This document shows, piece by piece, positions 27,475 to 35,459 of a stretch of 64,000 nt of DNA (its first letter is position 1; the number at the start of each line of letters is the position of its first letter). Under the pieces are notes generated by a model. It saw only the letters and a program-made list of their open reading frames with translations. It did no database searches and was not told where the DNA came from. The translations under genes and the position numbers were made by a program. Origin of the DNA: JANNPJ01 sp965200525 (GTDB lineage: Bacteria > Actinomycetota > Actinomycetes > Actinomycetales > Kineosporiaceae); assembly GCA_965200525.1 (NCBI GenBank), contig OZ241368.1, positions 4,216,001 to 4,280,000 on the forward strand, given 5' to 3'.

Positions 27475-29127
27475 GTGAAGCAGCGCAAGCTGATGGTTGC
27501 GAGCGCCCTGTGCGCTGCGGGTGCCCTGGCCCTCACGGCCTGTGGCGGCAGCAGCAGCGGTAGTGGCAGCGCAAGTACGGGCGGCACCACGGGCAAGAGT
27601 GGCGGTTCGATCACGGTCTACAACTCGAAGCCGCAGAACCCGCTGATCCCCTCGAACACCAACGAGCAGGGTGGCAGCAACATCATCCAGGCCATGTTCC
27701 GCAGCCTGGTGCAGTACAACCCCGACACGGCCGCTCCCGAGATGTCCATGGCCGAGTCCATCGACAGCCCGGACAAGATCAACTGGGACATCAAGCTCAA
27801 GACCGGGCAGACCTTCCAGGACGGCTCCGCGGTCGACGCGAAGAGCTTCGTGGACGCCTGGAACTGGGGCGCCTACGCGCCCAACGGTGCGATCAACAAC
27901 TACTTCTTCGCCCCGATCGACGGCTACGCCGACCTGAACCCGGCCGACCCCGACGGTGACGGCCCGAAGAAGGCGCCCACGCCCAAGGTCAAGACCATGT
28001 CCGGCCTGTCCGTGGTCAGCCCGACCGAGTTCAAGGTCAAGCTGAGCACGCCGCAGTCGTTCTTCCCGGTCGAGGTCGGCTACACCGCCTTCGCGCCGCT
28101 GCCCCCCTCGTTCTTCACCGACCCGGCCGCCTTCGGCAAGAAGCCGATCGGCAACGGCCCGTTCAAGTTCGTCTCCGGTGACGGCGACACGGGCTTCACG
28201 CTGCAGAAGTGGGACGGCTACAAGGGCGCCGACCAGCCCAGCATCAACGAGGTGACGTTCAAGACGTACACCTCGGACACCGCCGGGTACGCCGACCTGC
28301 TGGCCGGCAACCTCGACTTCATGGAGCAGGTGCCGCCGTCGGCCCTGGTCGACGACCAGTACAAGCAGGACCTGCCGGACCGCTGGGCGAACAAGCCGCT
28401 CGGTTACATCGCGACGACCACGTTGCCGACCTACGACAAGGACTACGCCGACCCCAACGTGGGCAAGGCCCTGTCGCTGGCCATCGACCGGGTGTCGATC
28501 GCCAAGAGCGTCTACAACAACGGCCGCACCCCCGCCACCGGCTGGGTCTCTCCGGTCGTGGACGGCTACAAGGCCGGCGCCTGTGGCACCTACTGCACCT
28601 ACAACCCCACGCTGGCCAAGGAGTACCTGGCCAAGGCCAGCTTCAAGGGCCCGTTCAGCTTCGCCTACAACAGCGACGGCCCGGGCAACAAGGAAGCCGC
28701 CGAGGCGATCTGCAACAGCGTCAAGGTCGCCCTCAGCGTGGCCTGCACCCCGAAGTCGTACACCGACTTCGGTAGCTTCCGGGCCGCCATCACGGCCAAG
28801 AAGATGGACGGCATGATCCGTACCGCGTGGTCGATGGACTACCCCTCGATCGAGAACTTCCTCGAGCCGCTGTACGTGACCAACGCCAGCTCCAACGACG
28901 GTCACTACTCGAACCCCAAGTTCGACGCGCTGATCAAGAAGGCCAACTCCGAGGAGAGCGCCACCGCCAACCCGGACTACCAGGCCGCGGAGAAGCTGCT
29001 GGCCGACGACATGTCGGTCATCCCGCTGTTCTACGTCGCCCAGCAGTCCGGCTGGTCCGACAAGGTCACGGGCGTTCAGCTCACCCCGCTGTCGTTCCTC
29101 GACCTGACCGGTATCAAGGTCAAGTGA
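27475..29127 (+). CDS. Oligopeptide ABC importer, solute-binding lipoprotein
   Basis: 550 residues; captures peptides outside the membrane for the permeases encoded downstream. The signal peptide VKQRKLMVASALCAAGALALTAC ends in lipobox LTAC, followed by a Ser/Gly linker. The SBP_bac_5 fold is indicated by YNPDTAAPEMSMAESI, TGQTFQDGSAVDAKSFVDAWNWGA and the late SVIPLFYV. The start GTG 27475 has AAGGAG upstream; the frame is open to 27343. A very stable hairpin after its stop probably keeps permease expression below that of the binding protein. Confidence 0.93.
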   Translation: MKQRKLMVASALCAAGALALTACGGSSSGSGSASTGGTTGKSGGSITVYNSKPQNPLIPSNTNEQGGSNIIQAMFRSLVQYNPDTAAPEMSMAESIDSPDKINWDIKLKTGQTFQDGSAVDAKSFVDAWNWGAYAPNGAINNYFFAPIDGYADLNPADPDGDGPKKAPTPKVKTMSGLSVVSPTEFKVKLSTPQSFFPVEVGYTAFAPLPPSFFTDPAAFGKKPIGNGPFKFVSGDGDTGFTLQKWDGYKGADQPSINEVTFKTYTSDTAGYADLLAGNLDFMEQVPPSALVDDQYKQDLPDRWANKPLGYIATTTLPTYDKDYADPNVGKALSLAIDRVSIAKSVYNNGRTPATGWVSPVVDGYKAGACGTYCTYNPTLAKEYLAKASFKGPFSFAYNSDGPGNKEAAEAICNSVKVALSVACTPKSYTDFGSFRAAITAKKMDGMIRTAWSMDYPSIENFLEPLYVTNASSNDGHYSNPKFDALIKKANSEESATANPDYQAAEKLLADDMSVIPLFYVAQQSGWSDKVTGVQLTPLSFLDLTGIKVK

Positions 29128-29143
29128 CTCATCCGGTAGGTGC

Positions 29144-29179
29144 GCGGGCCGCTTCGTCCTTCGGGACGGGGCGGCCCGC
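29144..29179 (+). terminator. UUCG-capped attenuator hairpin between binding protein and permease genes
   Basis: A 16-base stem (29144-29159 with 29164-29179, two G-U pairs) is capped by TTCG closed by C-G, the exceptionally stable C(UUCG)G tetraloop. Such elements after binding-protein genes commonly stop part of the transcripts or protect the upstream mRNA from decay. Confidence 0.75.
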
Positions 29180-29222
29180 CGCCGCCGGCAGCTGCCGGCT
29201 GTGGAATGGAGGCCGATCGTAG

Positions 29223-30149
29223 ATGGGTCGGTACATCGCTCGGCGCATCCTGCAGATGATCCCCGTGGTCATCGGCACGACGCTGATCATCTTCGCGTTG
29301 GCCTGGGCGCTGCCGGGTGACCCGTTCGCGGGCCGCTGTGGCCAGCGCCCCTGCGCCCCGGCATTCGTGCAGGCCGAGACCCTGCGGTTGCACCTCGACA
29401 AGCCCCTGCCGGTGCAGTACGGCTATTTCGTCTGGAACATGCTGCACGGCAACTTCGGCACGCTCTCCAACGGCGACACGGTGCTGTCGGCGATGGGCCG
29501 GGCCTGGCCGATCACGATCAAGCTCACCATCGTCGCCCTGCTCTTCGAGCTGTTCCTCGGCATCGGGGTCGGCGTCATCGCCGCCTTCCGGCGCGGCGGC
29601 TGGTTCGACAACTCGACCCTGTTCATCTCGCTGGTCGCGATCTCGCTGCCGACCTTCGTCATCGGCTACGTGTTCCAGTACCTGCTCGGGGTGCAGTTCG
29701 GCCTGTTCCGGGTGACCGTCCGCTCGGGCGCACCCTGGGCCGACCTGATCCTGCCCGGGTTCATCCTGGCGGCGCTCTCGCTGGCGTTCGTGCTCCGGCT
29801 CACCCGGGCCAGCGTGCTCGAGACCATGACCGCCGATCATGTGCGCACCGCCGTCGCCAAGGGCCTGCCCCGGGCGCTGGTGATTCGCCGCCACATCGTG
29901 CGGAACTCGCTGATCCCGGTGATCACCTTCATCGGGGCCGACGTCGGGATCCTGCTCGGCGGGGCGATCGTCACCGAGGGCATTTTCAACATCCAGGGTG
30001 TCGGCGGGTTGCTGTTCCGGGCCACCCAGTTCCGCGAGACCTCCACCGTGGTCAGTGTCTGCACGGTGCTGGTGCTCATCGTCCTTCTCGTCAACCTTCT
30101 GGTCGACCTGCTCTATGCGGTGCTCGATCCGCGGATCCGTTATGAGTGA
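29223..30149 (+). CDS. Oligopeptide ABC importer, permease 1 (OppB type)
   Basis: 308 residues with the family N-terminus MGRYIARRILQMIPVVIGTTLIIF and about six membrane segments. The ATPase-coupling (EAA) loop is around VLETMTADHVRTAVAKGLPRALV. The C-terminus ...LLYAVLDPRIRYE is typical of OppB/DppB. The ATG has GGAGG 10 bases upstream. It forms the pore with the next gene product. Confidence 0.95.
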   Translation: MGRYIARRILQMIPVVIGTTLIIFALAWALPGDPFAGRCGQRPCAPAFVQAETLRLHLDKPLPVQYGYFVWNMLHGNFGTLSNGDTVLSAMGRAWPITIKLTIVALLFELFLGIGVGVIAAFRRGGWFDNSTLFISLVAISLPTFVIGYVFQYLLGVQFGLFRVTVRSGAPWADLILPGFILAALSLAFVLRLTRASVLETMTADHVRTAVAKGLPRALVIRRHIVRNSLIPVITFIGADVGILLGGAIVTEGIFNIQGVGGLLFRATQFRETSTVVSVCTVLVLIVLLVNLLVDLLYAVLDPRIRYE

Positions 30150-30160
30150 GGCCCTGACCC

Positions 30161-31150
30161 ATGAGTGATCCTGACGCGCTTGCCGATCTCGAGGTCGTCC
30201 AGCCGACCGCCCTGGCCGAGTCCGAAGGCCGATCCCTGGCCCAGGACGCCTGGGGCCGGCTGCGATCCAACTGGGTCTTCTGGGCCTCGGTCATCCTGAT
30301 CGCCATCCTGATCGTGGTGAGCATCGCCCCCGGCCTGTTCTCCCGCAGCGATCCCGGGTACTGCATCGCCGGGAACGCCCGCAAGGGCCCCTCCGGCCAT
30401 GCCTGGTTCGGGTACGACGTCCAGGGCTGTGACGTGTACGCCCGCACCGTTTACGGGGCCCGGGCCTCGATCGTGGTCGGTGTCTCGGCCACGATCTTCT
30501 CCCTGGTGCTCGGAGCCGGCGTCGGCGTCTACGCCGGTTTCTACGGCGGCGTCGTCGACACCCTGCTCTCGCGGGTCACCGACATCTTCTTCGCCCTGCC
30601 GCTGCTGATCACCAGCATCGTGATCCTGTCGGCGCTGCCGCTGTCGAGCACCAACCAGTTCCTGTCGATCATCAAGGTGGCGTTCGTGCTCGCGGCGCTG
30701 GGGTGGACCTCCACCGCCCGGGTGGCCCGATCGTCGGTGATCCAGGTCAAACAGGCCGACTACGTCAGTGCCAGCCGGGCCCTCGGGGCCAGTAAATGGT
30801 GGACGATCCGGCAGCACATCCTGCCCAACGCGGCCGCACCCGTGATCGTGGTGACGACCATCGGTCTCGGTGGCTTCATCGCGGCCGAGGCCACCCTGTC
30901 GTACCTCGGCATCGGGCTGCAGCCGCCGGTGATCTCCTGGGGGATCGCGATCAGCGACGCCCAGGCCTACGTGCGCACCACCCCGCACATGCTGTTCTTC
31001 CCGGCGATCTTCCTGTCGTTCACGGTGCTGGCGTTCATCGCGCTCGGCGAGGCCGTGCGCGAGGCGCTGGACCCGCGGGCGGCCGCGGTCAAAGATGCTG
31101 CCGCTCTCGCCGAGGGTGGAGCCAGTACCGGGATCGGAGGTGGCGTATGA
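30161..31150 (+). CDS. Oligopeptide ABC importer, permease 2 (OppC type)
   Basis: 329 residues: an N-terminal cytoplasmic tail, a first membrane segment (WASVILIAILIVVSIAPGLF), then HAWFGYDVQGCDVYARTVYGARASI, the OppC/DppC signature, and an EAA loop with YVSASRALGASKWW. About six membrane segments in all. Its stop codon overlaps the start of the ATPase gene (ATGA), indicating translational coupling. Confidence 0.95.
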   Translation: MSDPDALADLEVVQPTALAESEGRSLAQDAWGRLRSNWVFWASVILIAILIVVSIAPGLFSRSDPGYCIAGNARKGPSGHAWFGYDVQGCDVYARTVYGARASIVVGVSATIFSLVLGAGVGVYAGFYGGVVDTLLSRVTDIFFALPLLITSIVILSALPLSSTNQFLSIIKVAFVLAALGWTSTARVARSSVIQVKQADYVSASRALGASKWWTIRQHILPNAAAPVIVVTTIGLGGFIAAEATLSYLGIGLQPPVISWGIAISDAQAYVRTTPHMLFFPAIFLSFTVLAFIALGEAVREALDPRAAAVKDAAALAEGGASTGIGGGV

Positions 31151-32178
31151 GCACGATCCCGGAAATCGACCTGGAGCTCGACCCGAAAGCCCCGCTGTTG
31201 AAGGTTCGCGACCTGGACGTCGTGTTCCGCACCCGCGAGGGCGTCGCGCACGCCGTCAACGGGGTCAATCTCGACCTGGCGCCGGGCGAGACCCTGGCCG
31301 TGCTGGGCGAGTCCGGCTCGGGCAAGTCGGTCACGGCGCAGGCGATCATGGGCATCCTCGACGTGCCGCCGGCTCACGTCGAGCGCGGCTCGGTGCTGTT
31401 CCGGGGCGAGGACCTGCTCCGGATGCCGGAGAGCCGCCGGCGCCTGTTCCGCGGCCAGCGGATCTCCATGATCTTTCAGGACGCCCTGTCGGCGCTGAAC
31501 CCCGTGTACTCCGTGGGCTTCCAGCTCGGCGAGATGTTCACCGTGCACCGGGGCATGTCGAAGCGGGACGCCAAGAAGAAGGCCATCGAGCTGATGGACC
31601 GGGTGCGGATCCCGGCGGCCGCCTCCCGGGTGAACGACTACCCGCACCAGTTCTCCGGCGGCATGCGCCAGCGCATCATGATCGCGATGGCCATCTCGCT
31701 CGACCCGGACATCATCATCGCCGACGAGCCGACCACCGCTCTCGACGTCACGGTGCAGGCTCAGATCATGGAGCTGCTGGCCGAGATGCGCCGGGAGACC
31801 GGCAGCGGGCTGATCCTGATCACCCACGACCTCGGTGTGGTGGCCGAGGTGGCCGACCGGATCAGCGTGATGTACGCCGGCCGGATCATCGAACACGGCA
31901 CCGCCGCTGAGGTTTTCGCTGCTCCGGCCCACCCGTACACGCAGGGCCTGTTGGAGTCGATGCCCAAGCTGACCGGCGAGGCCTCGCGGCTCTACGCCAT
32001 TCCGGGCCTGCCGCCCAACCTGACCCGAATCCCGCCGGGCTGCCCGTTCGCGCCGAGATGCCCTCGGGCCGAGGACATCTGCCGGCAGGACCCACCGCCG
32101 CCGGTGCACGAACTGGGCTACAACCGCTTGAGTGCCTGCCACTTTGCCGAGGAGGTGATCGCACATGGCGCCCACTGA
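31147..32178 (+). CDS. Oligopeptide ABC importer, ATPase (OppD type)
   Basis: 343 residues. Walker A is GESGSGKS, the Q-loop is MIFQDALSALNP, the ABC signature is FSGGMRQRIMIAMAI, Walker B is IIIADEPTTALD and the H-loop is ITHDLGVVAE. The C-terminal oligopeptide-ABC tail has CPFAPRCPRAEDIC, a Cys-rich segment known to bind iron-sulfur or metal in this family. ATG 31147 overlaps the oppC stop; the 3' end overlaps the next gene by 14 bases. Confidence 0.95.
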   Translation: MSTIPEIDLELDPKAPLLKVRDLDVVFRTREGVAHAVNGVNLDLAPGETLAVLGESGSGKSVTAQAIMGILDVPPAHVERGSVLFRGEDLLRMPESRRRLFRGQRISMIFQDALSALNPVYSVGFQLGEMFTVHRGMSKRDAKKKAIELMDRVRIPAAASRVNDYPHQFSGGMRQRIMIAMAISLDPDIIIADEPTTALDVTVQAQIMELLAEMRRETGSGLILITHDLGVVAEVADRISVMYAGRIIEHGTAAEVFAAPAHPYTQGLLESMPKLTGEASRLYAIPGLPPNLTRIPPGCPFAPRCPRAEDICRQDPPPPVHELGYNRLSACHFAEEVIAHGAH

Positions 32179-33178
32179 CACAGCGGCCGAGTCTTCCACC
32201 GGCACCTCGCTGATGCAGGTGCGTGGCCTGGTCAAGCACTTCCCGCTGCGGCGGGGGGTCCTGATCAAGCGACAGATCGGAGCGGTTCAGGCCGTGGACG
32301 GCGTCAATCTCGACGTCGCCCAGGGCGAGACCCTGGGCGTGGTCGGCGAGTCCGGCTGCGGCAAGTCCACCCTGGCCCGGTTGCTGGTCCGGCTGGAGAA
32401 CCCGACCGCCGGCAAGGTCAGCCTGCTCGGCCGGGACCTGCTCGGCGCTCGCGGAGCCAAGCTCAAGGAGCTTCGCCGCGACGTCCAGATGATCTTCCAG
32501 GACCCGTACACCTCGCTGAACCCCCGGATGACGGTCGGCGACATCATCGCCGAGCCGCTGAACATCCACTCCGAGGTCGTGGCGGCCAAGGACCGGCCCG
32601 ATCGGGTTCGCGAGCTGATGCGCGTGGTCGGGCTGAGCCCCGAGCACGTGGACCGGTACCCGTACCAGTTCTCCGGTGGGCAGCGTCAGCGGATCGGCAT
32701 CGCCCGCGGGCTGGCCCTCGACCCCAAGCTGCTGATCTGCGACGAGCCGGTCTCGGCGCTCGACGTCTCGGTGCAGGCGCAGGTGATCAACCTGCTGCAG
32801 GACCTGCAGGGCCGGCTGGGGATCTCGCTGATCTTCATCGCCCACGACCTGTCGATCGTGCGGCACATCTCGACCCGGGTGGCCGTGATGTACCTCGGCC
32901 GAATCGTGGAGATCGGCAACCGGGCCTCGGTCTACGAGAATCCGCAGCACCCGTACACCCAGGCCCTGCTGTCGGCGGTGCCGGTGCCGGACCCGACCCA
33001 GCGCAACCGCGGCACCCAGATCGTGCTCCAGGGCGACCCGCCGAGCCCGGCCAACCCGCCGTCGGGCTGCCGGTTCCGCACCCGCTGCTGGAAGGCCCAG
33101 GACGTCTGCGCCCAGGTCGACCCGCAACTGGAGCCGGTCGAGGGTGTCGAGGTGGCCTGCCACTTCCCGGGTCGCTGA
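32165..33178 (+). CDS. Oligopeptide ABC importer, ATPase (OppF type)
   Basis: 337 residues. Walker A is GESGCGKS, the Q-loop is MIFQDPYTSLNPRM, the signature is FSGGQRQRIGIARGLA, Walker B is LLICDEPVSALD and the H-loop is IAHDLSIVRHIS. The C-terminal segment GCRFRTRCWKAQDVC matches the OppF tail. It overlaps oppD and completes the importer; mshB follows 18 bases later. Confidence 0.95.
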   Translation: MAPTDTAAESSTGTSLMQVRGLVKHFPLRRGVLIKRQIGAVQAVDGVNLDVAQGETLGVVGESGCGKSTLARLLVRLENPTAGKVSLLGRDLLGARGAKLKELRRDVQMIFQDPYTSLNPRMTVGDIIAEPLNIHSEVVAAKDRPDRVRELMRVVGLSPEHVDRYPYQFSGGQRQRIGIARGLALDPKLLICDEPVSALDVSVQAQVINLLQDLQGRLGISLIFIAHDLSIVRHISTRVAVMYLGRIVEIGNRASVYENPQHPYTQALLSAVPVPDPTQRNRGTQIVLQGDPPSPANPPSGCRFRTRCWKAQDVCAQVDPQLEPVEGVEVACHFPGR

Positions 33179-33196
33179 CCGGGTAAGAATGGCTGG

Positions 33197-34147
33197 ATGA
33201 CAACGTCCACCCGGCCCGGGCAGCAGTCGGTTCGCCGGCTGCTGCTCGTGCACGCCCATCCGGACGACGAGACGATCAATCACGGCGCCACGATGGCCCG
33301 CTACGCGGCCGCCGGCGTTCAGGTCACGCTCGTCACCTGCACCCGTGGCGAGCAGGGCGAGGTGATCCCGGCCGAGCTGGCCCACCTGGCCGGCGACGAG
33401 CTCGGCACCTACCGGGTGGGCGAGCTGGCGGCGGCGATGAGCGCGCTCGGCGTCCTGGATCACCGGTTCCTCGGCGATCCGCAGTCGCCCGGTCGGCCCG
33501 CGTCGGCGGCCCTGGCCTCGGGCGGTGCGGTGTTCCGGGACTCCGGGATGGCCTACGACCACGGCGGCGGCGTCGTCCCTTCCACGGATCCACCGGCAGG
33601 CGCCTTCGCCCTGGTCGAGCCGGAGGTGGCCGCCGAGCAGCTGGCGGCGGTGATCGTCGGGCAACGCCCGCAGGTGGTGGTCGGCTACGAGCCCGGCGGG
33701 GGCTACGGCCATCCCGATCACGTACAGGCCCACCTGGTCACCATGCGCGCGGTGGAGCTGGCCGCCCTCGACGGGTGGAACGTGCCCAAGGTCTACTGGG
33801 CGGTGATGCCGGAGTCGCTGGTGCGGGCCACCTGGGGAACTCTGGCCCAGGCCGAGGGGACCGCCTACCACGGCCCCGATCCGGGCGGCCGGCTGCCGAG
33901 CGAGGTCGTGCCCGACGACCAGGTCACGGCCGCGATCGACGCGATGGCCTTCACCCCGGCCAAGATCACCGCTCTGCGGGCCCACACCACCCAGGTGACG
34001 GTGAGCCCGGACGGCGCCTTCTACGCCCTGAGCAACGGCGTGCGCCGTCCCGTGATCGGCCTGGAGTACTACCGCCTGGCCCGCGGCGTCCCGGCCGCCC
34101 CCTTCGACGCGGAGGGCCGCGAGACCGAGCTCTTCTCCGGCACCTGA
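33197..34147 (+). CDS. mshB: Mycothiol biosynthesis deacetylase MshB
   Basis: 316-residue zinc deacetylase that removes acetate from GlcNAc-inositol to give GlcN-Ins, the third step of mycothiol synthesis. The metal motif HAHPDDE is at residues 19-25 (His21 and Asp24 as ligands) and the third ligand His is in GYGHPDH. GEQGEVI and TQVTVSP also fit. It starts at ATG 33197; TAAGAAT shortly before hints at a leaderless start, though not a clean TANNNT. Its presence supports assignment to mycothiol-producing actinobacteria. Confidence 0.95.
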   Translation: MTTSTRPGQQSVRRLLLVHAHPDDETINHGATMARYAAAGVQVTLVTCTRGEQGEVIPAELAHLAGDELGTYRVGELAAAMSALGVLDHRFLGDPQSPGRPASAALASGGAVFRDSGMAYDHGGGVVPSTDPPAGAFALVEPEVAAEQLAAVIVGQRPQVVVGYEPGGGYGHPDHVQAHLVTMRAVELAALDGWNVPKVYWAVMPESLVRATWGTLAQAEGTAYHGPDPGGRLPSEVVPDDQVTAAIDAMAFTPAKITALRAHTTQVTVSPDGAFYALSNGVRRPVIGLEYYRLARGVPAAPFDAEGRETELFSGT

Positions 34148-34182
34148 CCGCCGCTCGTCGACCGGCTCAGGCCGCAGCGGGG

Positions 34183-34231
34183 TGATCGCGAAGACTTCAT
34201 CGGCTGTGGAGCAACGGAATCTTCGTGATCA
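34183..34231. repeat. 49-bp palindromic repeat, copy 1
   Basis: Begins TGATCGCGAAGA and ends TCTTCGTGATCA, so the ends pair to form a hairpin of about 13 of 15 bases around a loop containing GGCTGTGGA. The copy at 35251-35299 is the same length and identical at 42 of 49 positions in the same orientation. The two copies bracket the broken DUF559-like gene. Confidence 0.85.
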
Positions 34232-34295
34232 TGAACGGCGCTGGGTTGTCCACAGGTGGTGAGATGAGTGGGCGGGCGGGGGCAAGGTTGGTCGG

Positions 34296-35253
34296 GTGCG
34301 GAAAAGGGAGGCGCGGGTCTGGGTTCCGGGGGCAGCCGATCAGGAAGGGCTGGTGGCCCGGCGGCAGTTGCTGGAGGGTGGGCTGAGCCCGGCCCAGGCT
34401 CGGCGACGGATCGATTCCGGCCACTGACGGACGGTATTTCCGGGCGTGTACGCCACATTCACCGGGGGAGGTGTCCGAGCGAGCCAAGGTCTGGGCCGCC
34501 CTGCTGTATGCGGGCCCACCGTCGAGTGCCTCGCACCGGACGGCGCTCTGGCTGGCCGGTGCCCTCGAGCGACCGCCGGTGCCGATCCAGATCGTGATCC
34601 CGGCTGATCGCCGAGTGCGGCCACCGGAAGGTGTGCGCATCTTTGTCAGCTCGGCCTTCGCCGAGCGCCTCCACCCCTCGGCCCGGCCGGCCCGGACCCG
34701 GATCGAGGACGCCGTCCTGGATGTGATGGACCAGGAGTTGGAGGTGGATCGGGCGCTGGACGTGGTCCTTCGGGTGACTCGGCGACGTTTCACCACTGCC
34801 GGCCGGATCAGAGCGGCCCTGACGCGGCGCGCTCGGCACCGATGGCGGTTGCTGCTCACCGAGGTCCTGGCCGAGATCGATGACGGCGTGGCCTCGGCCC
34901 TCGAACTTCGATACGCCCGGGACGTCGAACGCCGGCACGGGCTGCCCCGCTCGGAGCGGAACCGGGCCGAGAGCGCACCTGGCGGTGGCCACCGGTACCG
35001 GGACGTGCGGTACCGCCGGTGGCGGACGGTGGTCGAGCTGGACGGCCGGGAGGCTCATCCCGAGGACGAACGATTCCGTGACCTGCGCCGGGACAATCAG
35101 GCCGTGGTCAGTGGCGACCGGGTGCTGCGCTACGGCTGGCGCGACGTCGTGGTTCAGCCTTGCCTGGTCGCGGCCCAGGTCGTCGCCGTCCTCAGGGCCG
35201 AAGGCTGGCCCGGCGTCCCTCGTTCCTGCTCGGCCGGCTGTCCCATCGGATGA
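34296..35253 (+). pseudogene. Broken DUF559/AbiEi-like (Vsr-fold endonuclease) gene
   Basis: Read from GTG 34296, the N-terminus is VRKREARVWVPGAADQEG, followed by LVARRQLLEGGLSPAQARRR. An in-frame TGA at 34425-34427 stands where Trp is expected (GH-stop-RTVFPGVYATFTG). A run of five G at 34464-34468 then shifts the frame by +1. The remaining sequence continues intact from 34471 (VSERAKVWAALLYAG) to 35253, including YRRWRTVVELDGREAH, the likely nuclease acidic motif, and a C-terminal FRDLRRDNQ region. Two independent lesions argue for real decay rather than a sequencing slip. The intact family resembles winged-helix plus DUF559 proteins common in actinobacteria. Its stop codon is the first codon of the flanking repeat. 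Confidence 0.75.
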
Positions 35254-35299
35254 TCACGAAGACTTTTTCGGCTGTGGACCGACAGAATCTTCTTGATCA
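35251..35299. repeat. 49-bp palindromic repeat, copy 2
   Basis: Same orientation and length as copy 1 (34183-34231), with 7 differences. Ends TGATCACGAAGA and TCTTCTTGATCA can pair. Its first three bases are the TGA stop codon of the broken DUF559-like gene. Confidence 0.85.
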
Positions 35300-35459
35300 T
35301 GGAGTTGGCGGTGGAGGGGGCACTGAGGGAGCACGGAGGGTTAGGGGGTGACGCTGTGTGTGGTCGGCGTGCCTGCCGGGTGGGTGGTTGGACACGGAGA
35401 GTGGCGCATCGGGGGTGGGCAGGGCGTCTGCTGGGACCATCGACGATGGAGGATCCCCG

